Shown here in pieces: positions 26,401-38,318 of a DNA stretch of 64,000 nucleotides. This DNA comes from Pipra filicauda. Lineage: Eukaryota; Chordata; Aves; Passeriformes; Pipridae. The stretch covers positions 310,001 through 374,000 of the forward strand of contig NW_024104446.1 of the NCBI RefSeq assembly GCF_003945595.2, given 5' to 3'. Position 1 is the stretch's first letter. Each line of letters begins with the position of its first letter. The notes under the pieces are model-generated. The model made no database searches. It saw only the letters and a program-made list of their open reading frames with translations, and was not told where the DNA came from. The position numbers and the translations under genes are program-made.

Positions 26401-27842
26401 TAACACAAAAATTAAGACAAACAAAACTAAGCATTAGGAAGACTAGAAAAATTATAAATCAATTACCCACTAGTTAGAGACTATTGGAATGAAGCATTTG
26501 GAATTACAGTGAATTCTTGAGCAGGATATGCAATGAATACATAATTTTATCCATGAAGAATAAAACATTAAACACAGTAATGAAATCTTCTAACTCAGAG
26601 TTTAGACAAGCAACATATTTAACCCTTATAATTTCACTAGTGGTAGAAACTGTGCATTGCACTGAAAGGCTAACAGTGCACTTATCAATGTATGCTTATT
26701 TTAACATACAGACTAAGTATTGAAGTTTTCACACAATAGAATGGAAATTGTTTCCAAATAAGGCTTCTTTGTTCAGCAAATGGCATTAGATGATTTGAAG
26801 GATTTTTTTGTTTTAACTCAAAACATTCAACAGTGTTCACTTGGTTTTACATTTCATTATTCTAAAACTTAAAAAAAACAACTTACTCTCTCTCTATTTA
26901 TAAATATGCACATACATATGCACACACACACAGAGAACATGCTGATAAAAAAAGCAGCCAGGAAAGCATAGTTTCATGAACCCATAAAAGTTTTGATGCT
27001 TGAGAAGCTCCGGTTTCCAAAATTATCAGCAATAGAACATTTGCTGGGGAAAAAACCCTTTAGCACAAGTACACTATTTATTCCGAAAAAAAGTTCCCAA
27101 GTTGTCTTTTAAGCTGTATTATTTATTGTAAATTACTACTGGACTGTCAAACTCCACAGTGTGCTTTACATTTGCCTACACTGCTGCTTTCAAGGTTGGA
27201 GTATTTCCACACAGGAGGCTGCACCAGCTCAGCTTCCACCATCCTAAAGCACCAAGTGTCTTCCTTACTTTTCCAATTAACATAAAAACTAAAATTCTGT
27301 AATCAGAGTGATATGGCTTAAATGTAGAGATTTTCTTTAAGATTACATAAGCATATGTTCTTTTACTCCAAGTGTCTCAAAGGGTGACTGGAGGCTCAGG
27401 TATTTGGCAGCCCCCCATTCTCACAGCCAGTTGTACTTGGGCATGAGGAGCAGGGAAGCTTCTGCCCATCGGCAGTCGCCTATGGATAACAACTTCTTTT
27501 ATGGATATAGAAGCGAAAAGAAAGCAAGAGCTGAAGCAAATTCATATAGTTGGATTTTAAAAATTGGAAGGATAAGGTGGGTGAAAACTTATTTACAAAT
27601 AAATGGCAGTTTTGATTAAACTACTTGTGTTACATTTCACATGTGAACTTACATGATAGGAAGCACATTTGTGTTCAATAGACAGAGACTAACAAACTAT
27701 AAATTTAAAAAATATGTTGGAAAAAGAAATCTCTCATGCAAATGTTATTTGTGTTACTTCAAACAACTATGTTATTTTGGTGTGCTTAAACAGAGAAATG
27801 TCTCTTATTTCATATATAAGAAAGAATGGAAGCAGACCTTAC
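23439..27842 (-). other. ATRN: ATRN intron of 4.4 kb
   Basis: AT-rich intron between the last PSI exon and the first laminin-EGF exon. It has a small CT/CA simple-repeat patch near 26886-26932. I see no identifiable mobile element, RNA gene or coding region. Open frames here have no recognisable domains. Confidence 0.85.
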
Positions 27843-28052
27843 CTGGACACTGGATAAAAGACCACTCATAATTTTTCTCTTTTGGGCAAAGACCAGCATC
27901 AAGCACCATTTCATTACCAACAGGCTTCATTGGACCTCGTGATGATCCTTCCAAACATTGTCCTTTACCAGTGTTACTGGGATCATTGCACCATCCACAC
28001 CCAGGCTGTTCCAAACACTGTCCACAGGTCCTCAGTCCAGAGCAGTTTTGAG
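27843..28052 (-). CDS. ATRN: ATRN exon: last PSI module
   Basis: This 210-base exon is phase 1 at both ends. It encodes QNCSGLRTCGQCLEQPGCGW, then CNDPSNTGKGQCLEGSSRGP, then MKPVGNEMVLDAGLCPKEKN and YEWSFIQCP. The CGxCL...PGCGWC motif is a textbook PSI/plexin repeat. The linker between GPMK and EMVLD appears a few residues shorter than the mammalian attractin linker I remember, but this comes from memory, not an alignment. NCS is a potential sequon. The acceptor is ...ccatgtaataaag, with a weak pyrimidine tract, and the donor is CCAG followed by gtaagg. It precedes the laminin-EGF exons. Confidence 0.96.
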
Positions 28053-31000
28053 CTTTATTACATGGAATACAATATTAATGCAATGGGGTTTGTTTGTTTG
28101 GGGGTTTGGGTAGGGGTTTTTGTTTGTATTTTTTAGTAAGATGCTAGCATTTTACAACAGTTGAAGAAGACACAATTTAGCACCTCTATTTCCTTGTGCA
28201 AATTAAAAAAAAAAATCAGTAACAATCGTAAGAATATCTCAGTTTTCTTTAAAAGTCGTACTTCCACACAAAATACACAGTAGGTGTTTTTTACACAAAT
28301 AAACAAAGATAATGAAGCAGAAAAATAATATTACACATCTTCATTAAATCCCACAAAAAATATATATCCTTTCCTTATTATTAATATATAATGCACATAT
28401 TACTAATTTTACTGACATAAACAGCCCTTCTAACAGGAAAACTCTAGAATTCAATACAAGGTCAGTAATCCAAATAAGAGTGATAATATTATTCCAAAAC
28501 AAACAAACAAAAAATGAAACCAGGATAATTCAAACTCAAACAAAAAATTTTTTTGGATATAAAGTACCTCTGGATCTCACCTGAGTATTCATCTACGAAT
28601 ATGACTCAGTCTCCTTATATAGAACTTTTGAAACAAGCTAGCATACTACACATCTTAAGCTACAAATCATAACTCAATCCCCTTTAATTGAATTATATCT
28701 TAAGATTCTCATCAGTTAATCAGGTTTCCTTTTTTAAATTGCATGCTTAAACTCAAATCTCCTTCTAGATCTTTTATACTCTATTCCTTTAGAATAATTA
28801 ACTGGTCTTCCTCATATTTTAAATATGTTTAGAACCAAATAAAATTCCCATGCTGAAGCTACTGTCATTTCTTATTAATAAGAAATTAACATTTTAGTAT
28901 CTTCAGGAACACCATTAAAATTACCAGGCTTCTTTGAGCTTTTTCTGCTACATCTTAATTTTTTTAATTAATGCTCTAACACTGAATTAAAATAATATCA
29001 GAATCATTTGAACATTGATCACTATGGGTCCCTGTCTCTTTTCACATTAACTTTATGGGCATTCAAAAATTAAATTTTAAAAGCATACATGAATGTAAGA
29101 AAGATCCTGCCAGGAAGCCAAAATTATCTAAGTTTCTTCTTAAAAAGAAGAAAGTAGTTTAAAGGTTCATGGAGGTTTTTTGAAGGACACTCAAATGGCT
29201 TCTACATGAGTGTAACATCTTAATTTGGCTCAGCTGCGCCAGTACATCCAACTAATATTCTCAGCTACATGGACCACTCTAGTCCACAAAGGGAATACTT
29301 TAATCCATGTTATAAAGGGTATACTAAGCAGAATGATTTATTACTAATTTAAAAATTGAGAGTAGAATAAAGCTAGCTTCTCTGACTTCAGCCCATTAAA
29401 ATAGTTTAAAAGTAGTGGAAACTACAAGAGGAAAAAATACTCCGAAGTCTAAAGACACATGGAGATATCAAGAAAACAGCCAGTTAAGGTTCTGAGTGAA
29501 TCTCAAAAGCACTTTAATAGAGCAGGAAGCTGGAGCATGAGCTCTTGCATCATTAGACTTGGAACAATCCAAATAGGAGGAAATGTTTCAATTTTCCCAA
29601 ACATGGGAAAAGAGGCGGGACAGGAGAAGCTCAACTGTTGTTGAAAATTGTCAAGCACATGACAAATCAGTTTTAAACCATCAGAACTGAAGCTGAATGA
29701 TACGAATTTGGGGGTTTGAATACATTAGAAGATCAGCAGAAAAATAAAGACCATCACTCTGTACTGGCTGACTTGCCCTTTCAGAGATGCACTGTAAATG
29801 ATCCAAACAAATCTCGTGCTGCTATTTATACTCATGTTGCTATTTATAAAGCTCTGAAGTATCAGCTGCAGTATCTTCACGGAAGATAAAACAGAATCAA
29901 AAGTGAAAATCCTCATATATTGTCTGTGGTGGCATTTAGCTGAAGAGAGCTAACTGAGAAGCTATTGCTGATGGAAGAAGGGGATATTAAAGCAGAAATT
30001 TTATTTTCCTTGAAATTCTAAAGGTGGTCCAAGATTGTTCCACTGTCAGCTATTCAATCAAAAGTCATAATGGATGGAAGATGTAGAGAAGAGTGGAAAT
30101 GAAAGTTTTTGGCAAGGAGGTATTAAAATGACAAGATGTCACCAATAAAACAGCATTCTGCATTTTAAACCCAAGCTGTGGAAATAAATGTGAAGTTCTC
30201 AGTTGTTATATTTTTTATTTTAAATCACACATACTTGTCTGAATTTCTTTCATTCAGAGAAAAACATCCAAAAGCTCAGAAATTAGTCATTTAAAATAAT
30301 AATAGAATTTTAAAACCAAGAATGATTTTTTTGAAAACGTACAGTTACAGTCCACTCCAAGTTAAATAGAAACACTAGCCCTTGATAAGGGAATGAACTT
30401 AATACTTTAGCAGTAATAATGATATACCTACCTAACAAAATTTTTAAGTCATTTACACTAAAACAATGTCTGAAACATGCTTCATTTAGACATACATTTT
30501 CTTTTTTAAATGCAAAATGTCTGATGCTAGAAAACTCTGGGAAAACTGCTTACAGACACAATCTTGTTTTTCTCTAATTTGTTGAACAGAAAATACATTT
30601 TTATACAAAATTGCCTTTACATAATGATGAACTGGTATATAGTAAATCCTGTTTGTCTTATTTAATATAAACTTCTACAGATCTGACAAAAAGTACAATC
30701 AAATTAAGAATAATATTTTTGTTCCTCAAACAAATTGAATGATGTGCAAACACTACACAAACACACAAACTGAATTGAAAGTTCAGGCAGACATAATATC
30801 TGCTAGTTTAAAAACCTAAGTATCATTCATGTGGTGTTCTGTCAATTTTATCTTCAAATTTTCTATCTCTTTATGTTCTGCAACAACTCACTATCAATAT
30901 TTTATAGGTTACAAATTGATTCCTTACAGGAGAGGAAAAAAAAGTTCAGTGAATGGTCACGAGAGAGAAACCTTTATATAATTACTGCATTATTATTCCA

Positions 31001-32855
31001 CATATATGGACAAGAGATTAAGTGTTCCTATTATTTGTTTATTCCTATCCCAAACATAGACTGATTGATGGTCCCAAGGAACATGTAAACCCTACTACTA
31101 GTCCCCACTAGACCTGGGCACTAGAACCTGGATTAATATCTAAAATTTACAAACTAAGCCAATGGTTTACCAGAACAGCTCAACATGCTATTGTTTCATG
31201 ACATTCTGTGATTATTAAGGATGAAGAAGGAATCTCAATTAAGAGGAATATGGGCTCTTGACCAGTTTAGCCTGAAAGAAAAGCTTTCCAATGCCTTATA
31301 TTCCTAACCACCCTGTAGCAGCCTGGTACATATTGCCATTTTTCTCTCCTAAGATTAGAATATATCAATGGTTCCTATTACAGACACGTCAAGAACTTAC
31401 TTAATATTTTTCCTCAGGCTTAGGTGCAAGCAAGTAATTGCCTTTTGTGTTTTGTTTTGGGGCCTTTTTTAATTTGTATCCATAATCAATCAGAATCATG
31501 ATCTAATTATGATGCTGAAAGCAAGTTGCTTCTTGCTGTCAAGATCATCAATTCTGTCACAAGATACCCAGAAATAACATGTTCCAGAGGCTGTTATCGA
31601 AAGACCCTTATGGAGAGGGAAAGGAAGTAAGAAGTAACTGAAAAACTCTCTCAGAGCAGAGCAATATGGACAATTCAATGGTACACTTCAGAAATCCTAT
31701 ATATAAGGTTTGGGTGACACTAGATTGAAGTCCTTTACAGACAGAAAATATTTTAATCAAATCTTGAAGGACAGATTAATTACTAAGAAGCAGTCTTCTG
31801 GATGGTGACTGAGGAATTGTTCTAAACAAACCTCAGCTAAGACAAGAATCTAAGGCACCAGGCAGCTTGCTCCAGCACCTACAGGAATTATGGCATGGAT
31901 ATACATTGGAACTGCACGGTGTCAAACTTAATGAGGTCCAGTCACTACAGAATTGGGAAGAAGTAACTTCAGCTGAAATAAACACTGAAAGGTACATCAA
32001 GTAGGTTTTTAATTCTCCTAGAGAGGCATTGTGTCAACTTCTGATGAAATGTACTTCCAAAGGGGATATCCAGGGCATAACTTTGCTCCTTGACAAACAA
32101 ACCACTTGCCTTTTATCCCCAAAGGATGAAATGAGCGACTCTGAATATTAATGCAGCCTGGCCCAGTCTGATCACACAAGACAAAAGTTTTCTGTACCTC
32201 CTTTACCTGTCTGATGGCCTAATAGAATTCCTTCTGCTTCCATAGAGAGGACAAACAATCTGCAAGGGTTAATAATCAGCATTTCCAAGGGAGAAGAATC
32301 TAAGGAACACTAAGATCATTTGGTTTGCATTTGTGTTACAATATTCTCAAGACTACCACTCTAATTATTATAGTTTTGCTTTTATCTTTGCATGTTAGGA
32401 AAATGGTATTCCTTGTGTCAAAGTAAATCAGAACCTGAAAATCAGAACCTTAAGACTCAACACACTTCCTTTTCTTAATAAATTGATGTTCTATAAATAA
32501 ATTGTTTATCTAATTTTAACAGCGTGCTGTTAAAAAATGGCTCATGGCCATTATTTGGCACACTAACACTGGTCATGCAAACAGGCCTGATAATTTTTCT
32601 TTATATGAAAACAATATATACCTTTTACCGTTTCAAAAGCCTAAATGTATTTTATCATAAAAGAATTGCCAGTCTTTTACCTGGATCTAGAAAACACATA
32701 CTCCGTATTGACTTCTCACATTAGTGGCTATATAAGGTCATTCATTTGAAATTCTTTTCATCTTTAGTGAATGTGCTGAATCCTATTCATACTTTGGAGT
32801 GAAAAAAAATATAACAAGTATAATTAATAAGATGGACGTTTCTTTAGATACTCAC
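28053..32855 (-). other. ATRN: ATRN intron of 4.8 kb
   Basis: AT-rich intron between the two post-lectin PSI exons. A GT/G-rich low-complexity patch (GTTTG-type units) lies at about 28085-28130, within 35-80 bases upstream of an acceptor. Apart from that I see no repeat family, RNA gene or coding sequence. Confidence 0.85.
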
Positions 32856-33044
32856 GGGAGCATGTGGCAGTTTGCCATTCCAGGCACTGTCCATAGGGGA
32901 AGGAGATGATATAGGCATTGGAGTCAACACATCTCTTGGTGCTGCTGCACCACATACATTCCATACCATTGCTCGTGCAGTTGGAACATGTTGTTCGCAG
33001 GGAGCATGGCTTTTTGCAGGGTCTGGCATTCTGGTTGGGACTGA
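32856..33044 (-). CDS. ATRN: ATRN exon: PSI module after the lectin domain
   Basis: This 189-base exon is phase 1 at both ends and so a multiple of three. It encodes SPNQNARPCKKPCSLRTTC, then SNCTSNGMECMWCSSTKRCV, then DSNAYIISFPYGQCLEWQTA and TCS. The C-x2-C-x5-C-x2-W-C spacing is the PSI core, and NCT is a potential N-glycosylation sequon. The acceptor is ...ggtccttttccag and the donor is TGCTCCC followed by gtgagta. Three other open frames cross this exon, two of them antisense. They are shadows, because only the frame given here joins both neighbours in phase and matches attractin. Confidence 0.96.
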
Positions 33045-33393
33045 CTGGAAAAGGACCACAAACATTTATAACTATGAACACAAGTTCAATCCCCTTTTCT
33101 TTAATCGTATGTTCCATTAGAAAAATCTCTATTGAAGTGACTGCCTCCTTAATTAGCTATAGATAATTTCACCCAAATTTATGCTGCTGTATATAACCAT
33201 ATTTTATAAAAAATATCAAGTAATACTCAGCATAAGTCATACTATAGCTCTAAAAGGCCATTTAAAAAATTCACAGCAGTTTTATCTCTATATTAAAACA
33301 AAATATTTAATATTCATTGCCTGGAAATACCAGCTTAGCTACTTGTACGTACATTACATGACATAAAATACATCTCAGACATCTATAACCAGT

Positions 33394-34288
33394 TGAGTCC
33401 CATGGAGCCAATACCAGCTCCAGGATGGGCTTCCTGCCGCTGGCCAAGGCCGAGCCAATCAGGAGTGACAGTAACGCCTCTGAGATAACATTAAGAACAG
33501 CAGGTTGTTGTGCAGAATTCCAGCCAGGGAAGAGCGGAGTGAGAACATGCGTATAACAAGGTGGACACCAAGGTCAGTGCAGAAGGAGGGGCAGGAGGTG
33601 CTCCAGGTGCTGGAGCTGAGGCCCCTGTGGCCCGTGGTGCAGAGCAGGGTGGGGCAGCTGTGCCCCTGCAGCCCATGGGGGACCATCAGGGTGCAGAGAT
33701 GTGCCCCTGCAGCCCATGGAGAGGGAAGCCCACACTGGAGTAGATTTTTTTCCCAGGTAGGACTTGTGGCCCCTGTACGGAACCCACATCAATACAGCTC
33801 ATTCCTGAAGGACTGCACCCCATGGAGGAGTGACCCACGGGACAGCAGATTGGGAAGAGGTGTTGCCTGAGGGATGGACTCATGCTGGAGAGGTCCATCC
33901 AGGACTGTCGCCCATGGGAGGGACCCCACAGGAGCAGGGGAAGGACTCCTGTCTCTGAGCAGCTGCAGAAACAACAACTGACCACAACCCCCATTCCCAT
34001 CCCCCTGCAGAGGAGGGAAAACATGGAAGGAAAGAGGGGTGCAGGAAAGGTGGTTTAAGATTATTTTACTTCTCACTCTTTTGCTCTGATCCTGTCAGTA
34101 ATAAATTTAAGTAATATTCCCACTTTTAGTCTGTTTTGCCCGTGAGGGTGATCAGTACATGACCTTTTCCAGCTCTCAACCCATGAAGCCTTCAGGGTTT
34201 TTTTTTCTCTCCTCTGTCCAGTTGCAGGGGGGAATGAGAGAGCAGCTTTAGTGGGTCCCTGACATCCAGCCAGGGTCAACCCACTACA
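33394..34288 (+). mobile_element. Solo LTR of an endogenous retrovirus, plus orientation
   Basis: A GC-rich block in AT-rich intron starts near TGAGTCCC and ends in CAGGGTCAACCCACTACA, which fits the TG...CA ends of an LTR. It contains repeated CCCATGGAG-type motifs, a run CTGACCACAACCCCCATTCC, a polyadenylation signal AATAAA at 34100-34105 and then GTCTGTTTTGCCCGTGA. I recognise this layout from LTRs that are abundant in songbird genomes. I cannot name the family with certainty. No gag, pol or env and no second LTR flank it, so it is a solo LTR left by recombination. The 5' limit is uncertain and I could not find a clear target-site duplication. It is antisense to ATRN. The several open frames inside it are by-products of GC content. 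Confidence 0.85.
34100..34105 (+). promoter_or_regulatory. Polyadenylation signal AATAAA within the LTR
   Basis: A canonical AATAAA lies about 190 bases before the LTR's 3' end, where the R region of this LTR would be expected. It supports the plus orientation of the LTR. Because it is antisense to ATRN it should not truncate ATRN transcripts. Confidence 0.6.
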
Positions 34289-34846
34289 GCAACGCACAAA
34301 ATAAATCTGAAGGTAAAATTTAAAGAACTTCTTATGCTCAACCTCACAGCTATGAAGAGAAACAGAGGTCAATTGGAGAATGAAAATGCTGATTTGAACA
34401 GTCAAGTGACTATTTGTGACAGTGAACTATAGGCACAAACAAACCTAAAAGATCAAACCAAGAATTTTGATTTTGTCAGTCTTTTAGACTATTAAGATAT
34501 TCACTAATATTCAGTGAGATGTAGAAAAGAAAAATCAGAATTTTTTAACACCTTCACAGACACTTTCGTATTACAATTACTGTTATCACTGACTATTAAT
34601 GATTTAGAGGCAAAATATAAGGTTTCTGGTGGAACACAAAATAAGCCATGCAAACCAATTCACAAATAAATATTTGCTGCTTTAGGAACTTTATTTTTTT
34701 TCTAGATTACAGCTCCATATTTTTCAAAAAATAAAAAAAGTAATTATTTAATCCAAATTGTCCAAAAATCCCTCTTAGACAAATGAAACCTCAAACTGCT
34801 TGCTATTGATGAGAGTATCAGTAACAGGGTGTAAGAGATTGCTTAC

Positions 34847-35060
34847 CAACAGGTTTTTCACACACAAGGCCATCTGCCATTGCAGTGCAGGGATTTGCTT
34901 TCAGACCTGCCACCTCTGCTCTCTCCAGATAGGCACAGAAGCCAGAGTCATTTGGCTCTCCAGGAAGCCACTGCAGGGTTGTATTTGTAAAAGGAGACAT
35001 GTCATCCCAGCCCCAGTAGGAGATGTTGATCTTGCGTAAACCTACCCAAGGTGAAATTTT
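34847..35060 (-). CDS. ATRN: ATRN exon: C-type lectin domain, C-terminal half
   Basis: This 214-base exon encodes KISPWVGLRKINISYWGWDD, then MSPFTNTTLQWLPGEPNDSG, then FCAYLERAEVAGLKANPC, ending in TAMADGLVCEKPV. WVGL corresponds to the conserved WIGL strand. EPN sits where mannose-type lectins bind calcium and sugar, but the downstream WND that completes that site is absent (the chain reads LKANPC there). Canonical calcium-dependent sugar binding is therefore uncertain, although EPN itself is kept. NIS, NTT and NDS are potential N-glycosylation sites. The acceptor is ...tctcattcatag and the donor is GTTG followed by gtaagc. Entry is phase 0 and exit is phase 1. An LTR lies in the intron immediately 3' of this exon. 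Confidence 0.96.
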
Positions 35061-36658
35061 CTATGAATGAGAATGAAACAAATGAAAGATAATTATTTAA
35101 AAAGCCTTTTGTTTTGTTGATTTAAAACATTGCAAAGAACAGCTCAACAGCAACAACTTCACATTTTCAGAATTCATCATGTTCTTATCATCACATCCAT
35201 ACAGTTTTTATCTTAATTGTTCTATGTTGCTGAACATCTCCCTCCTCCCCCTAACACAATCCCAACAAAAACTCCACCTACTATATGCTTTTCTTCTACT
35301 AAAAATCTGTGTTCTTTCAAATTCTGATTACTATTATTTGATACGGGTCAAATAGTCATAATGAAACTGTTTGGTTATTTTCCAGTGGCAACTATACTGA
35401 TTACTAATTGCTAGGCCAATGTGGATAATAAAATACACATAAGTTAACAACAACTCTGAAAAATCAAAGTTCAGGAAAAGGATAGATAATATTCCATCTT
35501 CTAAAGTCTATATTGCTAATACTGATTAGGCAATTCAGAGACAGAGATGAAAGTGGCACATTTACAACTCCAGTGCCATTAAATACACGTTGAATACACT
35601 TTCATTATTAAATTACAAGTTAGAGAAAATAGTCTAGAAAACATTAAAAGCATTAATTCCAAAAAAAAAGATATTTGCGATGTATCAGTAAAATTACATC
35701 ACAAATTCTACTAATTTTTATAATTTCATCTTTATACAATTACAAAGACAAAGAAGAGATTTTAAGGAATAAAGGTCTTTGCTTGTTCCAGGACAAATTT
35801 ACATAAATTACTTGCCCCCATCATTGTAAAAATCTCAAGACACCAAAATCAAACACGTTTCCACCAGTAATCTTTGTGCTGGCAGTTTTTATTAACCCCA
35901 GTTTAAACACAGGGAAGTGAGATACAGAGAGACAATGGGGCTGTCACAGGGGGATGGCAGGTAAATACCAGAATGCCAAAACACAGCTGTCTGCACCAGA
36001 CAGAGAACGGACGTTGTCAGCTCCAGAGCAGATATATTGATCTGATTGTGAATTAGGTTCTTCACTGATTTAATTTACAGGCCAAGGCAAGTAAAACACT
36101 ATAATATACCAAAAGGGGACCTGCCAGGATTCAAGATCTATGTGCTATTTCACAAGTGAACCAAGAGTTACTGCCATTCTCTGTCAGACTGATCTTTCAT
36201 CTTTGATCTCACATCTTTCTTTGGCCACTCAGGTTTAACCCATGTCCGGAAAAAAAAAAATAATCTTTCAGCACTCTTAATTCTACATCCAGTCAGAGGA
36301 ATGCTCTGATTTTCTTTCCCCTCTGCCTTGTTAGACCAAATTGAAATGTGAAGGATTATTAATTTTGCTTCTAAAATACTAGTGTGTAAATATCTTTTTA
36401 GAAATTCAGTAGATACATAATCAGTATTCCTGACCTTCCTAAAATGTACTCCCTATGCTCTCTTCTTCTTCTGTACTATCGGTTGAGATCATGATCAAAC
36501 AAAAACTGCCACAAAAACCCTAAGAGAAAAAAAAACTTAAATAAACCAGAAAATTACTAAGAAATGTTCCATTCCGTAAGCAGTGATGCACTCTTCTCTT
36601 GAACAGCAACAAGAACATCCAGCAAATATGCCACTGCCCATTCTTGTGTCTTCTGTAT

Positions 36659-38165
36659 TTACTTCATAACTTGATTGCTACCCCAGGTGACCAACTTTCC
36701 AGGTGTCTGTAAGAGCTCCCATATTCTGGATACCAGAAAGAACATGATGCAAACAGTCAAAGTGCAACTTGGGCATCTGGAAAATGGTAGACAATACATC
36801 TGTTGTCTTATTTGTTGCCTAGATTGCTGTCCATGTACATAGTCCATGTGCCTCAGAAAACTTTAGATATCTGTGCATATCTCTAGACATCTCTCTGTAG
36901 AATGCTGAGTGTGCACACTAAGCATGTATAAAAAAATATCAGGGTCTTAGGGTGAATTGCTGACAAACACATGCCTACTTTGGGATCAAGGGATTCCAGC
37001 CAAGAGAACCTTCAATATATTACTGACTGCTTCAATTGCACTGCCAAATAATTTGGCCTCAGCATCAGTATATAAAAAACAAGAGATCCTATTCCAGCCA
37101 TGGTGAAAAGCATGTTAGGCCAATAATGAAAACTGACACTGCAGCAGTGACATTGGAGATAAATTCTTCTGTTTGAGTAAGAGATTGTCCTGGAACCCCT
37201 TTAATGATGATGAAGTCCCAGAGAGAATCATGAAAGCCAAAGCAGCCACAGGAGATAAAAGCAGCATCCCTGAAACGAAAGATTGCTATCAAAGTAACAC
37301 ATACCATAGTCATAATCATTCTTAATAACTGTACTCCCTGGACAGTTTATAGTCATCATGTCAGGCATCTCAAATTCCATATGTACCATCTTTGGCTCTT
37401 TGCTAGTACAGGACATCAAAATACAGACCTGAATGCTGATGAGTGTGCTATCAAATACATGCCAAACTCTGACCTTGCAGGCTCGCTTATGCTGCTCTGG
37501 GAATGCCAAAGATAGATTATCCAAGTAAGGCCACCCAGATGCCCCAATGATGTACTAAATGTGCATATTCAATTATGTGGCATCAATTCCATGATGTGGT
37601 GGGCCACAGGTGATGATTGATGGCAACAGCAGAGATTGTCTGTTGGTATCAGCAAAGTGTAGCAGCAAAAATGACTGCTGCTCCACTGCACAAAAGCACA
37701 CAGGAAAAATCCAACTGTGAAGAGAGAATTCAGGAAGTTGCACATATGACACCTGAAGCTGCCAGGGTTCTGTGACTATCAAACTAATTTCTTCCAAAAA
37801 GAAAAGCATCAATCTACTATAAATTATCTCTCAAACTGAGGAAAGGTTCAGTCATAATAGCTGGGAGTCTCAAAGTACCTGAAGCAACTGAGGGACTTCA
37901 AATGTGTTGAATGTGAATGCCAATCCAATTTCTTCTTCAGGAGTAAGAAATAATGAGAGTTGAACATCCTTTGCTTGAACTGTGTGGTTTTTTCATTTAA
38001 TGCAAAATGAATGTAGGAAACTGATTCCTTTACTTTGATATATTGCCAAAGATGCTTCTGAAGGGGATCAGACAGGAAGGAAATGAGATTGCCAGTTCTC
38101 TGTACCCAGAAGTTGCTGATGCAGGATTCTAGGTCGCAGGCCTCTTGAAAAATATTTGCTATCAA
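36659..38165 (-). pseudogene. Possible decayed coding sequence, unidentified
   Basis: Five minus-strand open stretches of 62-105 codons (37848-38165, 37573-37812, 37228-37524, 37089-37319 and 36659-36847) follow one another over 1.5 kb, separated by stops and frame changes. The base composition is less AT-rich than most of the surrounding intron. Fragments look protein-like, for example SNFWVQRTGNLISFLSDPLQ, LPEFSLHSWIFPVCFCA, GASGWPYLDNLSLAFPEQHK and DAAFISCGCFGFHDSLWDF. I do not recognise a family. A processed pseudogene or a mobile-element coding relic is possible, and so is chance. I see no poly(A) tail or target duplication. Confidence 0.25.
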
Positions 38166-38290
38166 ACCAGGTGGGTGAAAAGTACACTACAAATCAATGT
38201 TTCAGAAAAACACTTGCAGACAGAAAATCAGCCCCAAATGTGCCTATTTTTTTCTTCTCAAGTATACCAGCTTTACTGGAAGTTCAGGTA

Positions 38291-38318
38291 ATCTTTACTC
38301 AACAATCTTTACTCAACA
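38291..38318. repeat. Perfect 14-base tandem duplication
   Basis: The unit ATCTTTACTCAACA occurs twice without a gap. It lies just beyond the upstream end of the unidentified open-frame cluster. Confidence 0.9.

Larger units (their letters stand above)
33045..34846 (-). other. ATRN: ATRN intron of 1.8 kb, half occupied by an LTR
   Basis: Intron between the second lectin exon and the following PSI exon. About 0.9 kb of it is a GC-rich LTR in plus orientation (about 33394-34288). The remaining flanks are AT-rich and featureless. Confidence 0.88.

Noticed and set aside
27404..27619. Plus-strand open frame near the last PSI exon
   Set aside because: No recognisable protein features, and it is antisense to ATRN in intron.
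32872..33166. Plus-strand open frames over the PSI exon
   Set aside because: Antisense shadows of the real ATRN exon at 32856-33044, whose cysteine pattern and splice sites explain the open frames.
33459..34405. Numerous open frames on both strands, up to 121 codons
   Set aside because: They lie in the GC-rich LTR, where stops are rare. None resembles a retroviral or host protein.
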